DNA from: Mariniphaga anaerophila
Lineage (GTDB): Bacteria > Bacteroidota > Bacteroidia > Bacteroidales > Prolixibacteraceae
Assembly: GCF_900129025.1 (NCBI RefSeq)
Contig: NZ_FQUM01000012.1
Location: 27,065-91,064 of the forward strand
Reading direction: 5' to 3'
DNA: 64,000 bases
The position numbers and the translations under genes are program-made. Of this stretch, positions 33,457 to 42,924 are shown in pieces (the stretch's first letter is position 1; each line of letters opens with the position of its first letter). Below the pieces are notes generated by a model. That model was not told the DNA's origin. It saw nothing but the letters and a program-made list of their open reading frames with translations, and searched no databases.

Positions 33457-33815
33457 TTCGTTTTTTCAATAAAGAAGGCACAAATGAGCGCCATTCTTCC
33501 TTTTTGGGTTTTTTGGTAACTAATACGTAACCAAGCGTAATTTTTAATCCGGTCCGGTTTTTAGATAGACTGTCTTAATTTGTGTGAATTAAAACGTTTC
33601 GTCTTTAATTTGCTGAAAATAAGTTTTATAATCCGTTTTATCCGGCTTTGTTTGATGTTTTGAACACTGAAGAATCAGGGAAGTCAACCTGTCATCATCG
33701 CCACACTGGACATCGTCAGTAATTTTGATTTTGAAATACAGAGATAGTGTATTTTAAACGGGATTGAATTCCGGAATTTTTTGCCACATTTGCATCTTCG
33801 GAATTGAAATTAGAC
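33457..33815. other. Intergenic region between the corA promoter and the M20 peptidase gene
   Basis: About 360 nt, AT-rich, with no coding frame I can support and no tRNA-like or clear hairpin structure apart from a weak imperfect dyad near 33515-33540. The last 30 nt probably hold the M20 promoter (ACATTTG at 33786-33792 is a partial -7 match). Confidence 0.5.
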
Positions 33816-34862
33816 ATGGATAAATTTATTGATTTACTAAAACGGTTGATTTCGACTCCCTCATTCAGCAAAGAAGAAGAAAGAGCTGCTGCTATTATGA
33901 GGGAATTTTTGCAGGATGCAGATATCCCTTATAAAGTTAAAAAGAATAATACCTGGGCATACAACAAGCATTTTGTCAAGGGGAAACCGGTTTTGTTGCT
34001 AAACTCGCATATCGACACGGTGCGGCCGGCAAAAGGTTATTCATTCGACCCGTTTTCGCCTGTTGAAGACGACGATAAACTTTACGGGTTGGGAAGTAAT
34101 GATGCAGGCGGTCCGTTAGTGGCACTGCTGGCTGTTTTTATGCATTTTTACGAACGCGATGACCTGCCTTTTAATTTGATTTATGCCGCTACTGCCGAGG
34201 AGGAAATATCCGGAAAGCAGGGGCTGGAAATTGTGTTGCCCGAGATTGTGCCTGTTGCATTTGCTATTGTAGGCGAGCCAACAAGCATGGAGCTGGCCAT
34301 TGCCGAAAAAGGCCTTTTGGTACTCGATTGTTACGCCCATGGAAAATCGGGGCACGCAGCGCGCAACGAAGGGGAAAATGCACTATATAAAGCTATCGAT
34401 GATATTCAGATTCTTCGGAATTATCAATTTGAAAATGCTTCGGAATTATTAGGTGAGGTGAAAGTTACGGTTACCCAGATTGAAGCTGGAACGCAGCACA
34501 ACGTGGTTCCGGATGTTTGCCATTTTGTGGTGGATGTGCGTACAAATGAGCACTACCCCAATAAAGAAGCAGCAAAAATTATTTCGGGGCTGATTCAGTC
34601 TGAGGTGAAACCCCGTTCATTTCGGCTAAATTCTTCCGGAATTAGTGTCGACCATCCGTTTGCCCGAAAAGCAGCGGAGATGGGAATCCGGTTATACGGT
34701 TCGCCTACCACGTCTGACCAGGCCATTGTTCCTTTCCCTTCAGTAAAAATGGGCCCGGGCGATTCGGCGCGTTCACATTCTGCCGACGAGTATATTTACA
34801 AAAGCGAAATTATTGCAGGAGTTGAGCAGTACATAAAAATGCTTGAAGGACTGAAAATTTGA
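33816..34862 (+). CDS. M20-family metallopeptidase (ArgE/DapE-like deacylase)
   Basis: Start chosen at ATG 33816 (a TTG four codons upstream is the alternative). The 348-residue product shows the M20 metal ligands in order: His/Asp in LLLNSHIDTVRP, the bridging Asp in GLGSNDAGGP, Glu-Glu in AATAEEEISG, a later acid in VGEPTSM, and the final His in RSHSADEYI. A dimerisation domain lies in the middle (GHAARNEGENALYKAIDDI). The closest plan is acetyl- or succinyl-ornithine deacetylase or DapE, but no other arg or dap gene is nearby, so the substrate stays open. Confidence 0.88.
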   Translation: MDKFIDLLKRLISTPSFSKEEERAAAIMREFLQDADIPYKVKKNNTWAYNKHFVKGKPVLLLNSHIDTVRPAKGYSFDPFSPVEDDDKLYGLGSNDAGGPLVALLAVFMHFYERDDLPFNLIYAATAEEEISGKQGLEIVLPEIVPVAFAIVGEPTSMELAIAEKGLLVLDCYAHGKSGHAARNEGENALYKAIDDIQILRNYQFENASELLGEVKVTVTQIEAGTQHNVVPDVCHFVVDVRTNEHYPNKEAAKIISGLIQSEVKPRSFRLNSSGISVDHPFARKAAEMGIRLYGSPTTSDQAIVPFPSVKMGPGDSARSHSADEYIYKSEIIAGVEQYIKMLEGLKI

Positions 34863-34920
34863 CGGTTCTTGTTCTTCAGCTTTTCGAAATGAAATTTACT
34901 GAAATAGAAATTTATATTTT

Positions 34921-35142
34921 ATGCAACCCAATAATCCGTTACACGGAATAACCCTCGAAGCCATGGTCGTTTACCTGGTAAGTTTTTACGGCTGGGAAAA
35001 ATTGGGAGCGCGGATTCGGATCAACTGCTTTAGAAAAGATCCGAGCATAAAATCGAGCCTGAAGTTTCTTCGGCGTACCCCGTGGGCCCGGGCAAAAGTA
35101 GAAGAATTGTACCTGGAAACGATTAAGTCAGCAAAACAGTAG
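34921..35142 (+). CDS. VF530-family (DUF2132) small protein
   Basis: A 73-residue protein matching the VF530 family: [25 protein letters not shown] at the start, [29 protein letters not shown] in the second half. A structure from this family suggested a DNA-binding-like alpha fold, but the function is not established. It follows the M20 gene by 58 nt on the same strand and converges with mutS2. Confidence 0.87.
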   Translation: MQPNNPLHGITLEAMVVYLVSFYGWEKLGARIRINCFRKDPSIKSSLKFLRRTPWARAKVEELYLETIKSAKQ

Positions 35143-35194
35143 TGCGGTCCCCAAAATGGTGCTTTTTTTGTTTGAGTTTTCTATACGAAGAAAA

Positions 35195-37693
35195 TTATAA
35201 CGCAAGGGTTACCACGGTAATGCCGGCGCCACCAAAATCAACATGTTCGTCTTTCATGCTTTTTACCATTGGCTCTGAGCGAAGGTAACTGCGGATGGTT
35301 TCTTTGAGAATACCGTGCCCTTTTCCGTGGAGAATACGAAGTTCGGCTACCTCAAACATGATGGCTTCGTCGATAAACTCCTGAATTTTGGGAATGGCTT
35401 CTTCGGCACGCTGCCCGCGTATGTCAATCTCGGGCTTGAAGGTTAGCCGCCGTTCTGAAAAGTTGCTTAGCAGACGTGTGCCGTTTCCCGACCGTTTTTC
35501 TTTGTCCACTTTTTTTGCTTCGTTGTTGCTTAACCGTTCCACCTGTTTGCGGGGCAGGGTAGTAATCAGTTGTCCGAACGCCACCACTGCATTTTTGTCG
35601 TTCAGCTCAATTAAATCGCCAATGGTTTGCTGTCCGGCAATTCGTACTTTGTCGCCGGGTTTCAGCTCAACCTGTTTCTCCGGTTTCTTTTTGCCGATGT
35701 CTTTTTTCGAATCAACGGGGCGTTTTTTATTCCGTTTTTCTTCGCGGCGCCGAAGCTTGTCCATTTTTGCGGAAATGCTTTGGTCGTCGTCAGCACTGCT
35801 GCTTTTTACAACTTCAGACTTAAGTTTTTCCAGCTTCTTTCGCGCATCTTTTGTTTTTTCTTTTTCTGCCTGTGCTTTTTTAATTTCGAGGATGGTATTC
35901 TCGATTTGTTTGTTTACCCCGGAAAGCAGGTTTTCGGCATCTTCCCGGGCTTTTTTGATGATCTCTTTTCTTTGCTTCTGGGTTTCTTTCAGCTCCGTTT
36001 CGTAATTGGCAGCCATGTTGTCCAGAATTTTTTCCACCTTCCTGATTTTCTCCCGCTTTATTTCCCAGTAGCGCTGATCCCTGTTTATTTTACGCAGATT
36101 CCGATCGAAATCAATGTGCTTTTTTCCGATTTTTTCTGTGGCCTTTTCCAGAATTTTTTCCGGGAGCCCAATTTTTCGTGCAATTTCAAAGGCAAACGAA
36201 CTGCCGGGTTTCCCTATTTCAAGCTGAAAAAGAGGGTTCATATTTTGAGCGTCGTAAAGCATGGCGCCGTTCACAATTCCGTCTGCCGACGAAGCAAAGT
36301 GTTTCAGATTGGTGTAGTGGGTGGTGATTACCCCAAAAGCCCGCAACTGATTCAACTCGTCGAGAATTGCTTCGGCAATGGCGCCGCCCAGCATGGGCTC
36401 GGTTCCGGTTCCAAACTCATCAATAAGCACCAGGGTATTTGCATTGCTGTTTTTTGCAAAATGCTTCATGTTCAGCAAGTGCGAACTGTATGTACTCAGA
36501 TCATTTTCAAGCGACTGTTCGTCGCCGATATCGATGAAAAGTTGCTGGAAAATTCCTGTTGTACTGGCCTCGTTAACAGGAATAAGCAGTCCGCATTGCA
36601 GCATGTATTGTAAAAGACCAACTGTTTTCAGGCACACTGATTTGCCGCCTGCATTTGGCCCGGAAATGAGCAGAATGTGATTTTTTTCGTCGAGGTGAAT
36701 GTCAAGTGGAATGATCTTCCGGTTTTCCCTTTTCAGAGCCTGTTGTAAAAGCGGGTGGACTGCCTTTTGCCATTGAATTAACGGGTTCTCCTGCATTACC
36801 GGGAAAATTGCGTCGAACTCAACCGCCAGCAGTGCTTTTGCCCTGATGAAATCAATCTCACCAAGAAATTCGTAGGAGTAAACCAAATCGGACAGGTAGG
36901 GCCTGATATCGTTTGAAAACTCAATGAGGATGCGCATAATCTCCCGGCGTTCGGCATATTCCAGCTCGCGGGTTTCGTTGTTCATCTCCACAATTTCGTT
37001 GGGCTCCACATACGATGTTTTTCCGGTGGCCGACTCATCGTAAACAATGCCCTTTATTTTTCGTTTGTTGGATGCGGAAACCGGAATAACTGCTCTTCCG
37101 TCGCGGATGGAAACCGACGCGTCTTCGTCGACCAGTCCGTCCTTTTGTGCCTGTTTTAAAATGGCATGCAGCCTTTTCGACATGCTCGACTGCAACGCCA
37201 GTATGCTTTTTCGAATTTGCGCCAGCTCGGGCGAGGCGTTGTCGCGTATTTTTCCAAATTTGTTGAGAATGGCTTCAATACGATCGTAGATGTACGGGAA
37301 AATTTGTACCGGCTCGGTTTTCTCTTTCAGCAGGGGAAATGTGTCTTCGTTTTGCTTTTTGAAAAACTGAACAATGGCGCGAATCGATTCCAGCGACCGT
37401 TTCAGATCAAACAACTCTCTCGTTTCCAGAAAACGGCCTTCGATGCGTATCTTTTTTAAGGCGCTCCGTAAATCGTAAAAATGGTCCGATGGAAAATTTT
37501 CTACTTCACGGATAATACGGCAAAACTCATTTGTTTCGCCCAACTGCCTGGTAATGGTTTCAAAATTATCGTGGAAATGCATCGCATCAACCCATTCGGT
37601 TCCCATGGTGCTGAGGCATTTGTTTTTCAGCATTTCGCGAACGCGGTTAAATCCTACTTTCTCTTCGAAATTTTGTGGCCAGATGTTTTGCAT
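35195..37693 (-). CDS. mutS2: MutS2 endonuclease with Smr domain
   Basis: An 832-residue protein with the MutS2 plan: N-terminal core/clamp helices (1-300), ATPase domain with Walker A SGPNAGGKSVCLKT near 345 and Walker B VLIDEFGTGTEPMLGGA, a long Lys/Glu-rich coiled coil (about 510-650), a KOW-like segment (LKPGDKVRIAGQQTIGDLIEL) and a C-terminal Smr nuclease domain (DIRGQRAEEAIPKIQEFID, LRILHGKGHGILKETIRSYL). MutS2 acts on recombination intermediates or collided ribosomes, depending on species. A TACTTTTG promoter element (37722-37715, minus) sits 21 nt before the start. Confidence 0.95.
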   Translation of the reverse strand: MQNIWPQNFEEKVGFNRVREMLKNKCLSTMGTEWVDAMHFHDNFETITRQLGETNEFCRIIREVENFPSDHFYDLRSALKKIRIEGRFLETRELFDLKRSLESIRAIVQFFKKQNEDTFPLLKEKTEPVQIFPYIYDRIEAILNKFGKIRDNASPELAQIRKSILALQSSMSKRLHAILKQAQKDGLVDEDASVSIRDGRAVIPVSASNKRKIKGIVYDESATGKTSYVEPNEIVEMNNETRELEYAERREIMRILIEFSNDIRPYLSDLVYSYEFLGEIDFIRAKALLAVEFDAIFPVMQENPLIQWQKAVHPLLQQALKRENRKIIPLDIHLDEKNHILLISGPNAGGKSVCLKTVGLLQYMLQCGLLIPVNEASTTGIFQQLFIDIGDEQSLENDLSTYSSHLLNMKHFAKNSNANTLVLIDEFGTGTEPMLGGAIAEAILDELNQLRAFGVITTHYTNLKHFASSADGIVNGAMLYDAQNMNPLFQLEIGKPGSSFAFEIARKIGLPEKILEKATEKIGKKHIDFDRNLRKINRDQRYWEIKREKIRKVEKILDNMAANYETELKETQKQRKEIIKKAREDAENLLSGVNKQIENTILEIKKAQAEKEKTKDARKKLEKLKSEVVKSSSADDDQSISAKMDKLRRREEKRNKKRPVDSKKDIGKKKPEKQVELKPGDKVRIAGQQTIGDLIELNDKNAVVAFGQLITTLPRKQVERLSNNEAKKVDKEKRSGNGTRLLSNFSERRLTFKPEIDIRGQRAEEAIPKIQEFIDEAIMFEVAELRILHGKGHGILKETIRSYLRSEPMVKSMKDEHVDFGGAGITVVTLAL

Positions 37694-37714
37694 TGTTTCA
37701 TTTTAAAACCGGTG

Positions 37715-37722
37715 CAAAAGTA
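37715..37722 (-). promoter_or_regulatory. -7 promoter element of mutS2
   Basis: TACTTTTG (minus strand), then GCACC, the same core as at the corA promoter. Expected transcription start near 37708. Confidence 0.45.
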
Positions 37723-37798
37723 GGGAAAGATGTTGAAAATTTGCAATTAATTTGGCATCTGCCTTTTCAACGTTATAATTTTCCGGGATGAAAAGTAT

Positions 37799-37930
37799 TC
37801 AGTGGCACCCGCAGTCGGATTTGCATCCGGCAGCGTTTCGCTTTTTCTTCTTCCGAAAAAACGTTTTGAATAGGAAAAACAGTGCTGCTGCCACAATTAA
37901 ATAAACCAGTATATTTTGTATTTCTTCCAT
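37799..37930 (-). CDS. FeoB-associated Cys-rich membrane peptide
   Basis: A 43-residue frame: a short N-terminus (MEEIQNI), one membrane helix (LVYLIVAAALFFLFKTFF), a basic stretch (RKKKKRN) and a cysteine tail (AAGCKSDCGCH). This is the FeoB-associated Cys-rich membrane protein type found after feoB in many Bacteroidota, in the same role position as FeoC. It starts 16 nt after the feoB stop. The cysteines may hold iron or an Fe-S cluster (inference). Confidence 0.85.
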   Translation of the reverse strand: MEEIQNILVYLIVAAALFFLFKTFFRKKKKRNAAGCKSDCGCH

Positions 37931-37946
37931 GAATTTTCAGTGTGAA

Positions 37947-40046
37947 TTATTTTAGAAACTGATATGCCAGAAGCGAAACAATGTAGGCAAAACCGCTCAT
38001 GAAAAAGAGCTGAATTGCCGGCCATTTCCAGCTGTTGGTTTCCCTTTTTACAACGGCCAGTGTGCTCATGCACTGCATGGCAAACGCATAAAACAGCAGC
38101 AACGAAATTCCCGTCGGGAGATTGAACGTCTTTTTCCCGGTGGTAATGTTTGTTTCTCCTGCCAGCCGGTTTTTGATGGTCTCTTCATCGTCGGTGCCAA
38201 CGCTGTAAATTGTTGCCAGCGAGCCAACAAAAACTTCACGAGCCGCAAAAGAAGTTATTAGCGCAACTCCAATTTTCCAGTCGTAGCCCAGTGGCCTGAT
38301 TGCCGGTTCAATGGTGTGCCCTAAAATTCCGATGTAGGAATGCTGCAGCCTGTAAGAGGCAATTGCGGTTTCCAGCGCTTCTTCATCGAGCTGATTGCTA
38401 TCGGGTTGTGCAAGAACAATTTCTTTCGCATTATGAAATTGCTCTGAATATCCGTGTGACGCCAGAAACCACAATACAATGGATATTGCCAGAATTATTT
38501 TTCCTGCCCCCACCACAAAATCTCTGGTTTTATCGTAAACCGTTAATCCGATATTTTTTGCCAGCGGCAGTTTGTAGTCGGGCATTTCCGCAATAAAAAA
38601 TGACCTGTTTTTTATTTTCAGAATTTTATTCAGAATGTATGCAGAAATTACTGCTGCTAAAAATCCAAGGAGGTACAATCCCATGAGCGTCAGCCCCTGC
38701 AAATTAAAGCCAAAGAAAGTTTGGTCGGGAATAACCAACGCAATAATAATAAGGTAAACAGGCAGTCGGGCAGAGCAGGTAATAAACGGAGTTACCAGAA
38801 TTGTAATCAGTCGTTCTTTCCAGTTTTCGATGGTGCGTGTGGCCATAACTGCCGGAATTGCACAGGCGGTTCCCGAAATGAGCGGAACCACACTTTTTCC
38901 GTTTAGTCCGAAACGGCGCATCAGGCGATCCATGATAAAAACTACGCGGCTCATATACCCGCTTTCTTCCAAAATGGAAATGAAGAAGAAAAGAAAAGCG
39001 ATTTGAGGAATGAAAATTACGATTCCGCCTATTCCCGGTATTATACCTTCGGAAACCAAATCTGTTAAGGCGCCGTCAGGCAAAGTGTTTTTTACCCATT
39101 GAGACATTGACGCAAACAGGCTGTCGATTAAGTCCATGGGGTAGCTGCTCCAGCTGTAAATCGATTGGAAAACCAGCAGTATAATCAGGAAAAACAAAAC
39201 GTACCCGAAAATTCGGTGGGTTAAAATCTGGTCTAACCGGCTGCGGAGATCTTTCGCTGCGTTAACATCTTGCCGGTAAGTTTCTTTCAGTGTTTTATTG
39301 ATGAAAAGGTAGCGCAATATTGCTTCCTTTTGTTGCATGCGTTTTAACTCCGTTTTGTCTTTTCGGAGGGTTTTATCCAGGTTTTCTGACGGATTAACTT
39401 TGCGGTTTGTAAAACTGAAATTCTGTGTTATCCGGAGCCATTGTTTGTATCGGTTTTTACCGGGGAAGGCTTGCTCTAGCTTTTTAAAATATTCGGGGTC
39501 AACTTCTGAAATGTTTACAACCGGATTTTTCGGAAGATTTTGGTATTCGAGAATCAGCTTTTTCAGGGAATCAATTCCGGTTCCTTTGCGGGCACTAATT
39601 AATGCTACGCGGGTATTTAGTTGTTTTTCCAGTAATTTCACGTCCAGCGAAATTCCCTTTTTCTCCATATTATCGGCCATGTTTATAGCCAGAATAACAG
39701 GAGTGTCCAACTCTTTTATCTGAGTAAACAGAAACAGGTTTCGTTTCAGACTTTCTACATCTGCTACAATAACGGCAACATCAGGAGAAGCTTCCGGGTT
39801 TTCGTCAAGCAGTGCCTCAACAACAATCTGCTCGTCGGCAGAAGTGGCATTGAGACTGTATGTTCCCGGCAAATCTGTTATCCGGGCTTTTATCTCGTCG
39901 GAGAGTTTGCAGGTGCCTGTCTTTTTTTCAACTGTAATTCCCGGGTAATTTCCCACTTTCTGGTTTAAGCCGGTGAGCTGATTGAAAACGGAGGTTTTTC
40001 CGGTGTTGGGATTTCCGATTAGTGCTACGTGGAGTGTTTTTGCCAT
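37947..40046 (-). CDS. feoB: Ferrous iron transporter FeoB
   Basis: A 699-residue protein: an N-terminal G domain with G1 GNPNTGKTS (11-19), G3 DLPGTYSL near 58, and NMAD as G4 near 122-125; then a helical spacer and a membrane domain with two Gate regions and the conserved CAIPAVMATRTI segment with its cysteine near 393. It imports Fe2+ across the inner membrane. It lies 2 nt after feoA and 16 nt before the Cys-rich peptide, so the three form one operon. Confidence 0.95.
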   Translation of the reverse strand: MAKTLHVALIGNPNTGKTSVFNQLTGLNQKVGNYPGITVEKKTGTCKLSDEIKARITDLPGTYSLNATSADEQIVVEALLDENPEASPDVAVIVADVESLKRNLFLFTQIKELDTPVILAINMADNMEKKGISLDVKLLEKQLNTRVALISARKGTGIDSLKKLILEYQNLPKNPVVNISEVDPEYFKKLEQAFPGKNRYKQWLRITQNFSFTNRKVNPSENLDKTLRKDKTELKRMQQKEAILRYLFINKTLKETYRQDVNAAKDLRSRLDQILTHRIFGYVLFFLIILLVFQSIYSWSSYPMDLIDSLFASMSQWVKNTLPDGALTDLVSEGIIPGIGGIVIFIPQIAFLFFFISILEESGYMSRVVFIMDRLMRRFGLNGKSVVPLISGTACAIPAVMATRTIENWKERLITILVTPFITCSARLPVYLIIIALVIPDQTFFGFNLQGLTLMGLYLLGFLAAVISAYILNKILKIKNRSFFIAEMPDYKLPLAKNIGLTVYDKTRDFVVGAGKIILAISIVLWFLASHGYSEQFHNAKEIVLAQPDSNQLDEEALETAIASYRLQHSYIGILGHTIEPAIRPLGYDWKIGVALITSFAAREVFVGSLATIYSVGTDDEETIKNRLAGETNITTGKKTFNLPTGISLLLFYAFAMQCMSTLAVVKRETNSWKWPAIQLFFMSGFAYIVSLLAYQFLK

Positions 40047-40048
40047 TG

Positions 40049-40279
40049 TTAAAATACTTTCGCAATTTCGATGAGTGCAGCGGTTTCTTTACGGATGGCA
40101 AAAAAACTGCCGTTAATATTCAGGTAGAAAAGATCTTTAAACGGAGAGAGTTGAATGACGTGAACTTCATTTCCTGGAAGACAACCAAGTTCTTGTAGTT
40201 TTACGGGAATTAAATCGGTCGAATAGTTTTCTATTATTCCTTTTTCACCTTTTTTTAATTGTGCGATTGTATCTTTCAT
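40049..40279 (-). CDS. feoA: FeoA SH3-like protein
   Basis: Start chosen at ATG 40279, giving 76 residues with the usual FeoA start (IAQLKKGEKGIIENYSTDLIPVKLQELGCLPGNEVHVIQLSPFKDLFYLNINGSFFAIRKETAALIEI). The frame runs 23 codons further upstream but that part is not FeoA-like. FeoA is a small cytoplasmic SH3-fold partner of FeoB. A TTG-N20-TATTATTG promoter candidate lies upstream on the minus strand. No Fur or DtxR box could be named with confidence. Confidence 0.92.
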   Translation of the reverse strand: MKDTIAQLKKGEKGIIENYSTDLIPVKLQELGCLPGNEVHVIQLSPFKDLFYLNINGSFFAIRKETAALIEIAKVF

Positions 40280-40413
40280 AATAGTAGAATAACACCAAGG
40301 CAGGCAATTGGTTGTCAGCCATATTCCGCGGCCTGTTTTAGCCGGCAATAATAGCAGAACTCAAAAAGAAAAACAATCCCTATAAGTAGGTATTTTTTTG
40401 CTTGTTTGTATAA

Positions 40414-41466
40414 TTATCGGGTGACGGAAAACAAACGAAAAAGTGCTTCTGTTTTTAGATGTACGCCGTCGTAAAAATCAGCAGGCGAGAGATTCAAAAC
40501 AGATGGATTGGTAGCGCCAATTACACAGATTTTGTTTCTTTCTGCAATATTCAGCAGGTAGTCGTTTGCTTCAAAAATGCCCGAATGGCTTTCTGAGTTG
40601 TGCATTAATTGCCACGTTAACGGATGGTAAGGAGGAATAAAAAGGGTGATTTTACAGTTTTTTTCCTGTAGGTAGCCAATGAGATTTTCGAACAGTTGGC
40701 ATTGTGCCGGATCTAATCGGGTGAATACTTCATCGCTGCTGGCGTAAAAATAGTTTTTGGCTTTTTCTTCTGCTATTTTTGGATTTGGATTTGCTATTTG
40801 GGAAGGGAGAATGCGCGATCCGTCCGGCAGTAGCATGGCTTTCCCTTCAACAACAGTGTTCCTGATTTCAAATTTTTCAGGTTTCCCCAACAGTTTAATC
40901 GAACGAATAAAATACCTTACTGAGAAAAGCTCTTTAATCCATTCTTTTTGAAGTTCCCATTTACGGGGAAATGCTGAGGGCGAAATGTTGCCGGATTTTT
41001 TGAGCAGGTTAATAAAATTTTTGCGGTTATAAAGCCAGCGTTTTTCTGTAAATGAGTTGCCCAAAAGCCATTGATCGCAGCAAATGATAATTTTTTTCGG
41101 AACAGTGTTAGTCTTTTTTCCCATTAAATCAACAAAAGCGTACATGTCCTGAAACGTACAATTGGTGACAGATGCATTGAAGATCTGTTTGCCGTTAAAC
41201 AGATTTTTACTAACCCCCATTGTTCGGCTCGAACCCAGAATAAGCACCTCTGGCGATTTTTGCAGTTGTTCTATCCATTCTTTTTTTAGCAGGCGACCGT
41301 TGGCATTGATTGGGCCGCTGAGCAACTTTCCATTTGCCAGCGCCAGCGCTGCTTTTTGTAGATAATTTTTTCGTAAAGTGTAGTCGGGGTCAATCAGGTA
41401 GTTTGTACTGCCGATGATTAGCAGCGGAAGAACGAGAACCGATAATATGCGCGAAAACAGTTTCAT
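40414..41466 (-). CDS. SGNH-hydrolase-like partner of an MBOAT acyltransferase
   Basis: A 350-residue protein with an N-terminal membrane anchor (ILSVLVLPLLIIGSTNYLI) and an SGNH-like extracytoplasmic domain: block I VLILGSSRTMG (Ser near 79), and near the C-terminus DFYDGVHLKTEA as the Asp-x-x-His pair. This layout is that of AlgJ/AlgX/DltD-type proteins that receive an acyl group from an MBOAT channel and pass it to a surface polymer. It starts 3 nt after the MBOAT gene. The acceptor is unknown. Confidence 0.78.
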   Translation of the reverse strand: MKLFSRILSVLVLPLLIIGSTNYLIDPDYTLRKNYLQKAALALANGKLLSGPINANGRLLKKEWIEQLQKSPEVLILGSSRTMGVSKNLFNGKQIFNASVTNCTFQDMYAFVDLMGKKTNTVPKKIIICCDQWLLGNSFTEKRWLYNRKNFINLLKKSGNISPSAFPRKWELQKEWIKELFSVRYFIRSIKLLGKPEKFEIRNTVVEGKAMLLPDGSRILPSQIANPNPKIAEEKAKNYFYASSDEVFTRLDPAQCQLFENLIGYLQEKNCKITLFIPPYHPLTWQLMHNSESHSGIFEANDYLLNIAERNKICVIGATNPSVLNLSPADFYDGVHLKTEALFRLFSVTR

Positions 41467-41469
41467 TGG

Positions 41470-42894
41470 TTAAAATTGAAAATAGATAAAAACCCGGTTG
41501 GTTTGAAACGAAAACAGGATAGCGAAAATAATAAAGTAGTAAATGGCGTGTCTTACTGCTGGTTTTACAAAAGTGATATCGAGTCCGTGTTGCCGGTTTT
41601 TTTGCAGCCACTCCGTTACAATCAGGATAACAGAAAAAAAGAGCGCCGGAATAATTTTGGAAAAACTCATCATTTGAAAGATGGAGTTTCCGGTTGCTAA
41701 TCCGCCAATGCGTGAAATTATTCCACCGGCCTGTACAATATTTTCAGCTCTGAAAAATATGAATGCGAAGGTAACCAGCACAAATGTGCCAATAATGGGA
41801 AGTACCTGATTTAGCCGGATTTCATCGGAGCGGGTTTTTGTGGAAAACGGCTGGGTAACCAGGTAAAACAGTCCGTGGATGGTTCCCCAAATTATGAATG
41901 TCCAGTTTGCACCGTGCCACAAACCACTAAGCACAAAAGTGGCCATAATGTTTATGGAATGACGAAGCGGCGAACGGCGGTTGCCTCCCAGCGGAATGTA
42001 AACATAATCGCGAAACCACGTAGAGAGGCTAATGTGCCAGCGTGACCAGAATTCGCGGATGTTGCGTGAAAAATAGGGGGTGGCAAAATTCTGCATCAGA
42101 TTAAAACCCAGCATTGCCGCCAATCCGATGGCGATGTTCGAATAGCCTGCAAAATCGCCAAAAATCTGGATGGAAAAAAGAAAGGCACCCATTGCCAGCG
42201 TGGCAGCGTTTGCTGTTTCATATTGTGCAAAAATGGTATCTACTATCGGGGCAACAGAGTCGGCCACCGCAATTTTTGCAAAAAATCCCCAGAGTACTTG
42301 TCGAAAACCGTTGGCAGCCAGTAGGTAATCAAATATTTTTTTTGAGTAGAATTGTGGAAGCAGATGTTTTGCGCGCTCAATCGGACCGGCAACAAGCTGG
42401 GGAAAGAACGCTACAAAGGAAAAGAATGCCAGCCAGTCGTTGGTAGGTTTTAACCGCTCGCGATAAATATCGATGGTGTAGCTGAGGGTTTGGAATGTGT
42501 AAAAACTTATTCCTACAGGTAAAATGATATTTAAAGTAGCCGGGTGGATTGGGTATCCCCAATTGGCGAATAAAGCGATAAGTTCGCGGGAAAAAAATCC
42601 GAAGTATTTGAAAAAAAACAAAACGCCCAGGTTGACCGACAGGCTGAGAATCAGAAAACGACGTTTCTTCCTTTTTGTTTGCGCCTGAAAAATTTTTGCT
42701 CCACACCAAAAGTCAACTACCGAACTTAAAATTACTAGTCCCAGAAACCGGTAATCCCACCATCCATAAAACAGGTAACTGGTCGCCAGTAAAAATGCAT
42801 TCCGCAGGTTAACCGAGAATTTGTTGAAAAGTCGCCAGTACAAAAGCAGAACGACAGGAAAAAAGATGACAAATTCGATTGAATTAAAAAGCAT
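41470..42894 (-). CDS. MBOAT-family O-acyltransferase (AlgI/DltB type)
   Basis: A 474-residue multi-span membrane protein. MBOAT signatures: the N-terminal FNSIEFVIFFPVVLLLYW, PVGISFYTFQTLSYTIDIYR, FFPQLVAGPIERAKHLLPQF, REFWSRWHISLSTWFRDYVYIPLGGNR, and the catalytic histidine in LSGLWHGANWTFIIWG. AlgI/DltB-like MBOATs move acetyl or similar groups across the membrane for polysaccharide or teichoic-type modification. The SGNH-like gene 3 nt downstream is the expected partner, and the glycosyltransferase and GNAT genes upstream suggest a surface glycan target. Confidence 0.92.
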   Translation of the reverse strand: MLFNSIEFVIFFPVVLLLYWRLFNKFSVNLRNAFLLATSYLFYGWWDYRFLGLVILSSVVDFWCGAKIFQAQTKRKKRRFLILSLSVNLGVLFFFKYFGFFSRELIALFANWGYPIHPATLNIILPVGISFYTFQTLSYTIDIYRERLKPTNDWLAFFSFVAFFPQLVAGPIERAKHLLPQFYSKKIFDYLLAANGFRQVLWGFFAKIAVADSVAPIVDTIFAQYETANAATLAMGAFLFSIQIFGDFAGYSNIAIGLAAMLGFNLMQNFATPYFSRNIREFWSRWHISLSTWFRDYVYIPLGGNRRSPLRHSINIMATFVLSGLWHGANWTFIIWGTIHGLFYLVTQPFSTKTRSDEIRLNQVLPIIGTFVLVTFAFIFFRAENIVQAGGIISRIGGLATGNSIFQMMSFSKIIPALFFSVILIVTEWLQKNRQHGLDITFVKPAVRHAIYYFIIFAILFSFQTNRVFIYFQF

Positions 42895-42924
42895 GGTTTT
42901 TTATAAGGGGTGTGATATCGTTTT

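Noticed and set aside
35627..36613. A 328-codon frame on the plus strand inside mutS2
   Set aside because: It is antisense to a well conserved MutS2 region, is extremely Phe-rich, and has no domain or start signal; it is a shadow of Lys/Glu-rich coding on the other strand.
40204..40322. A 25-codon frame (from ATG 40322, minus) overlapping the feoA start out of frame
   Set aside because: No ribosome site, no conserved feature, and it uses A-rich codons expected by chance; the corA leader frames differ in having perfect sites and nested stops.
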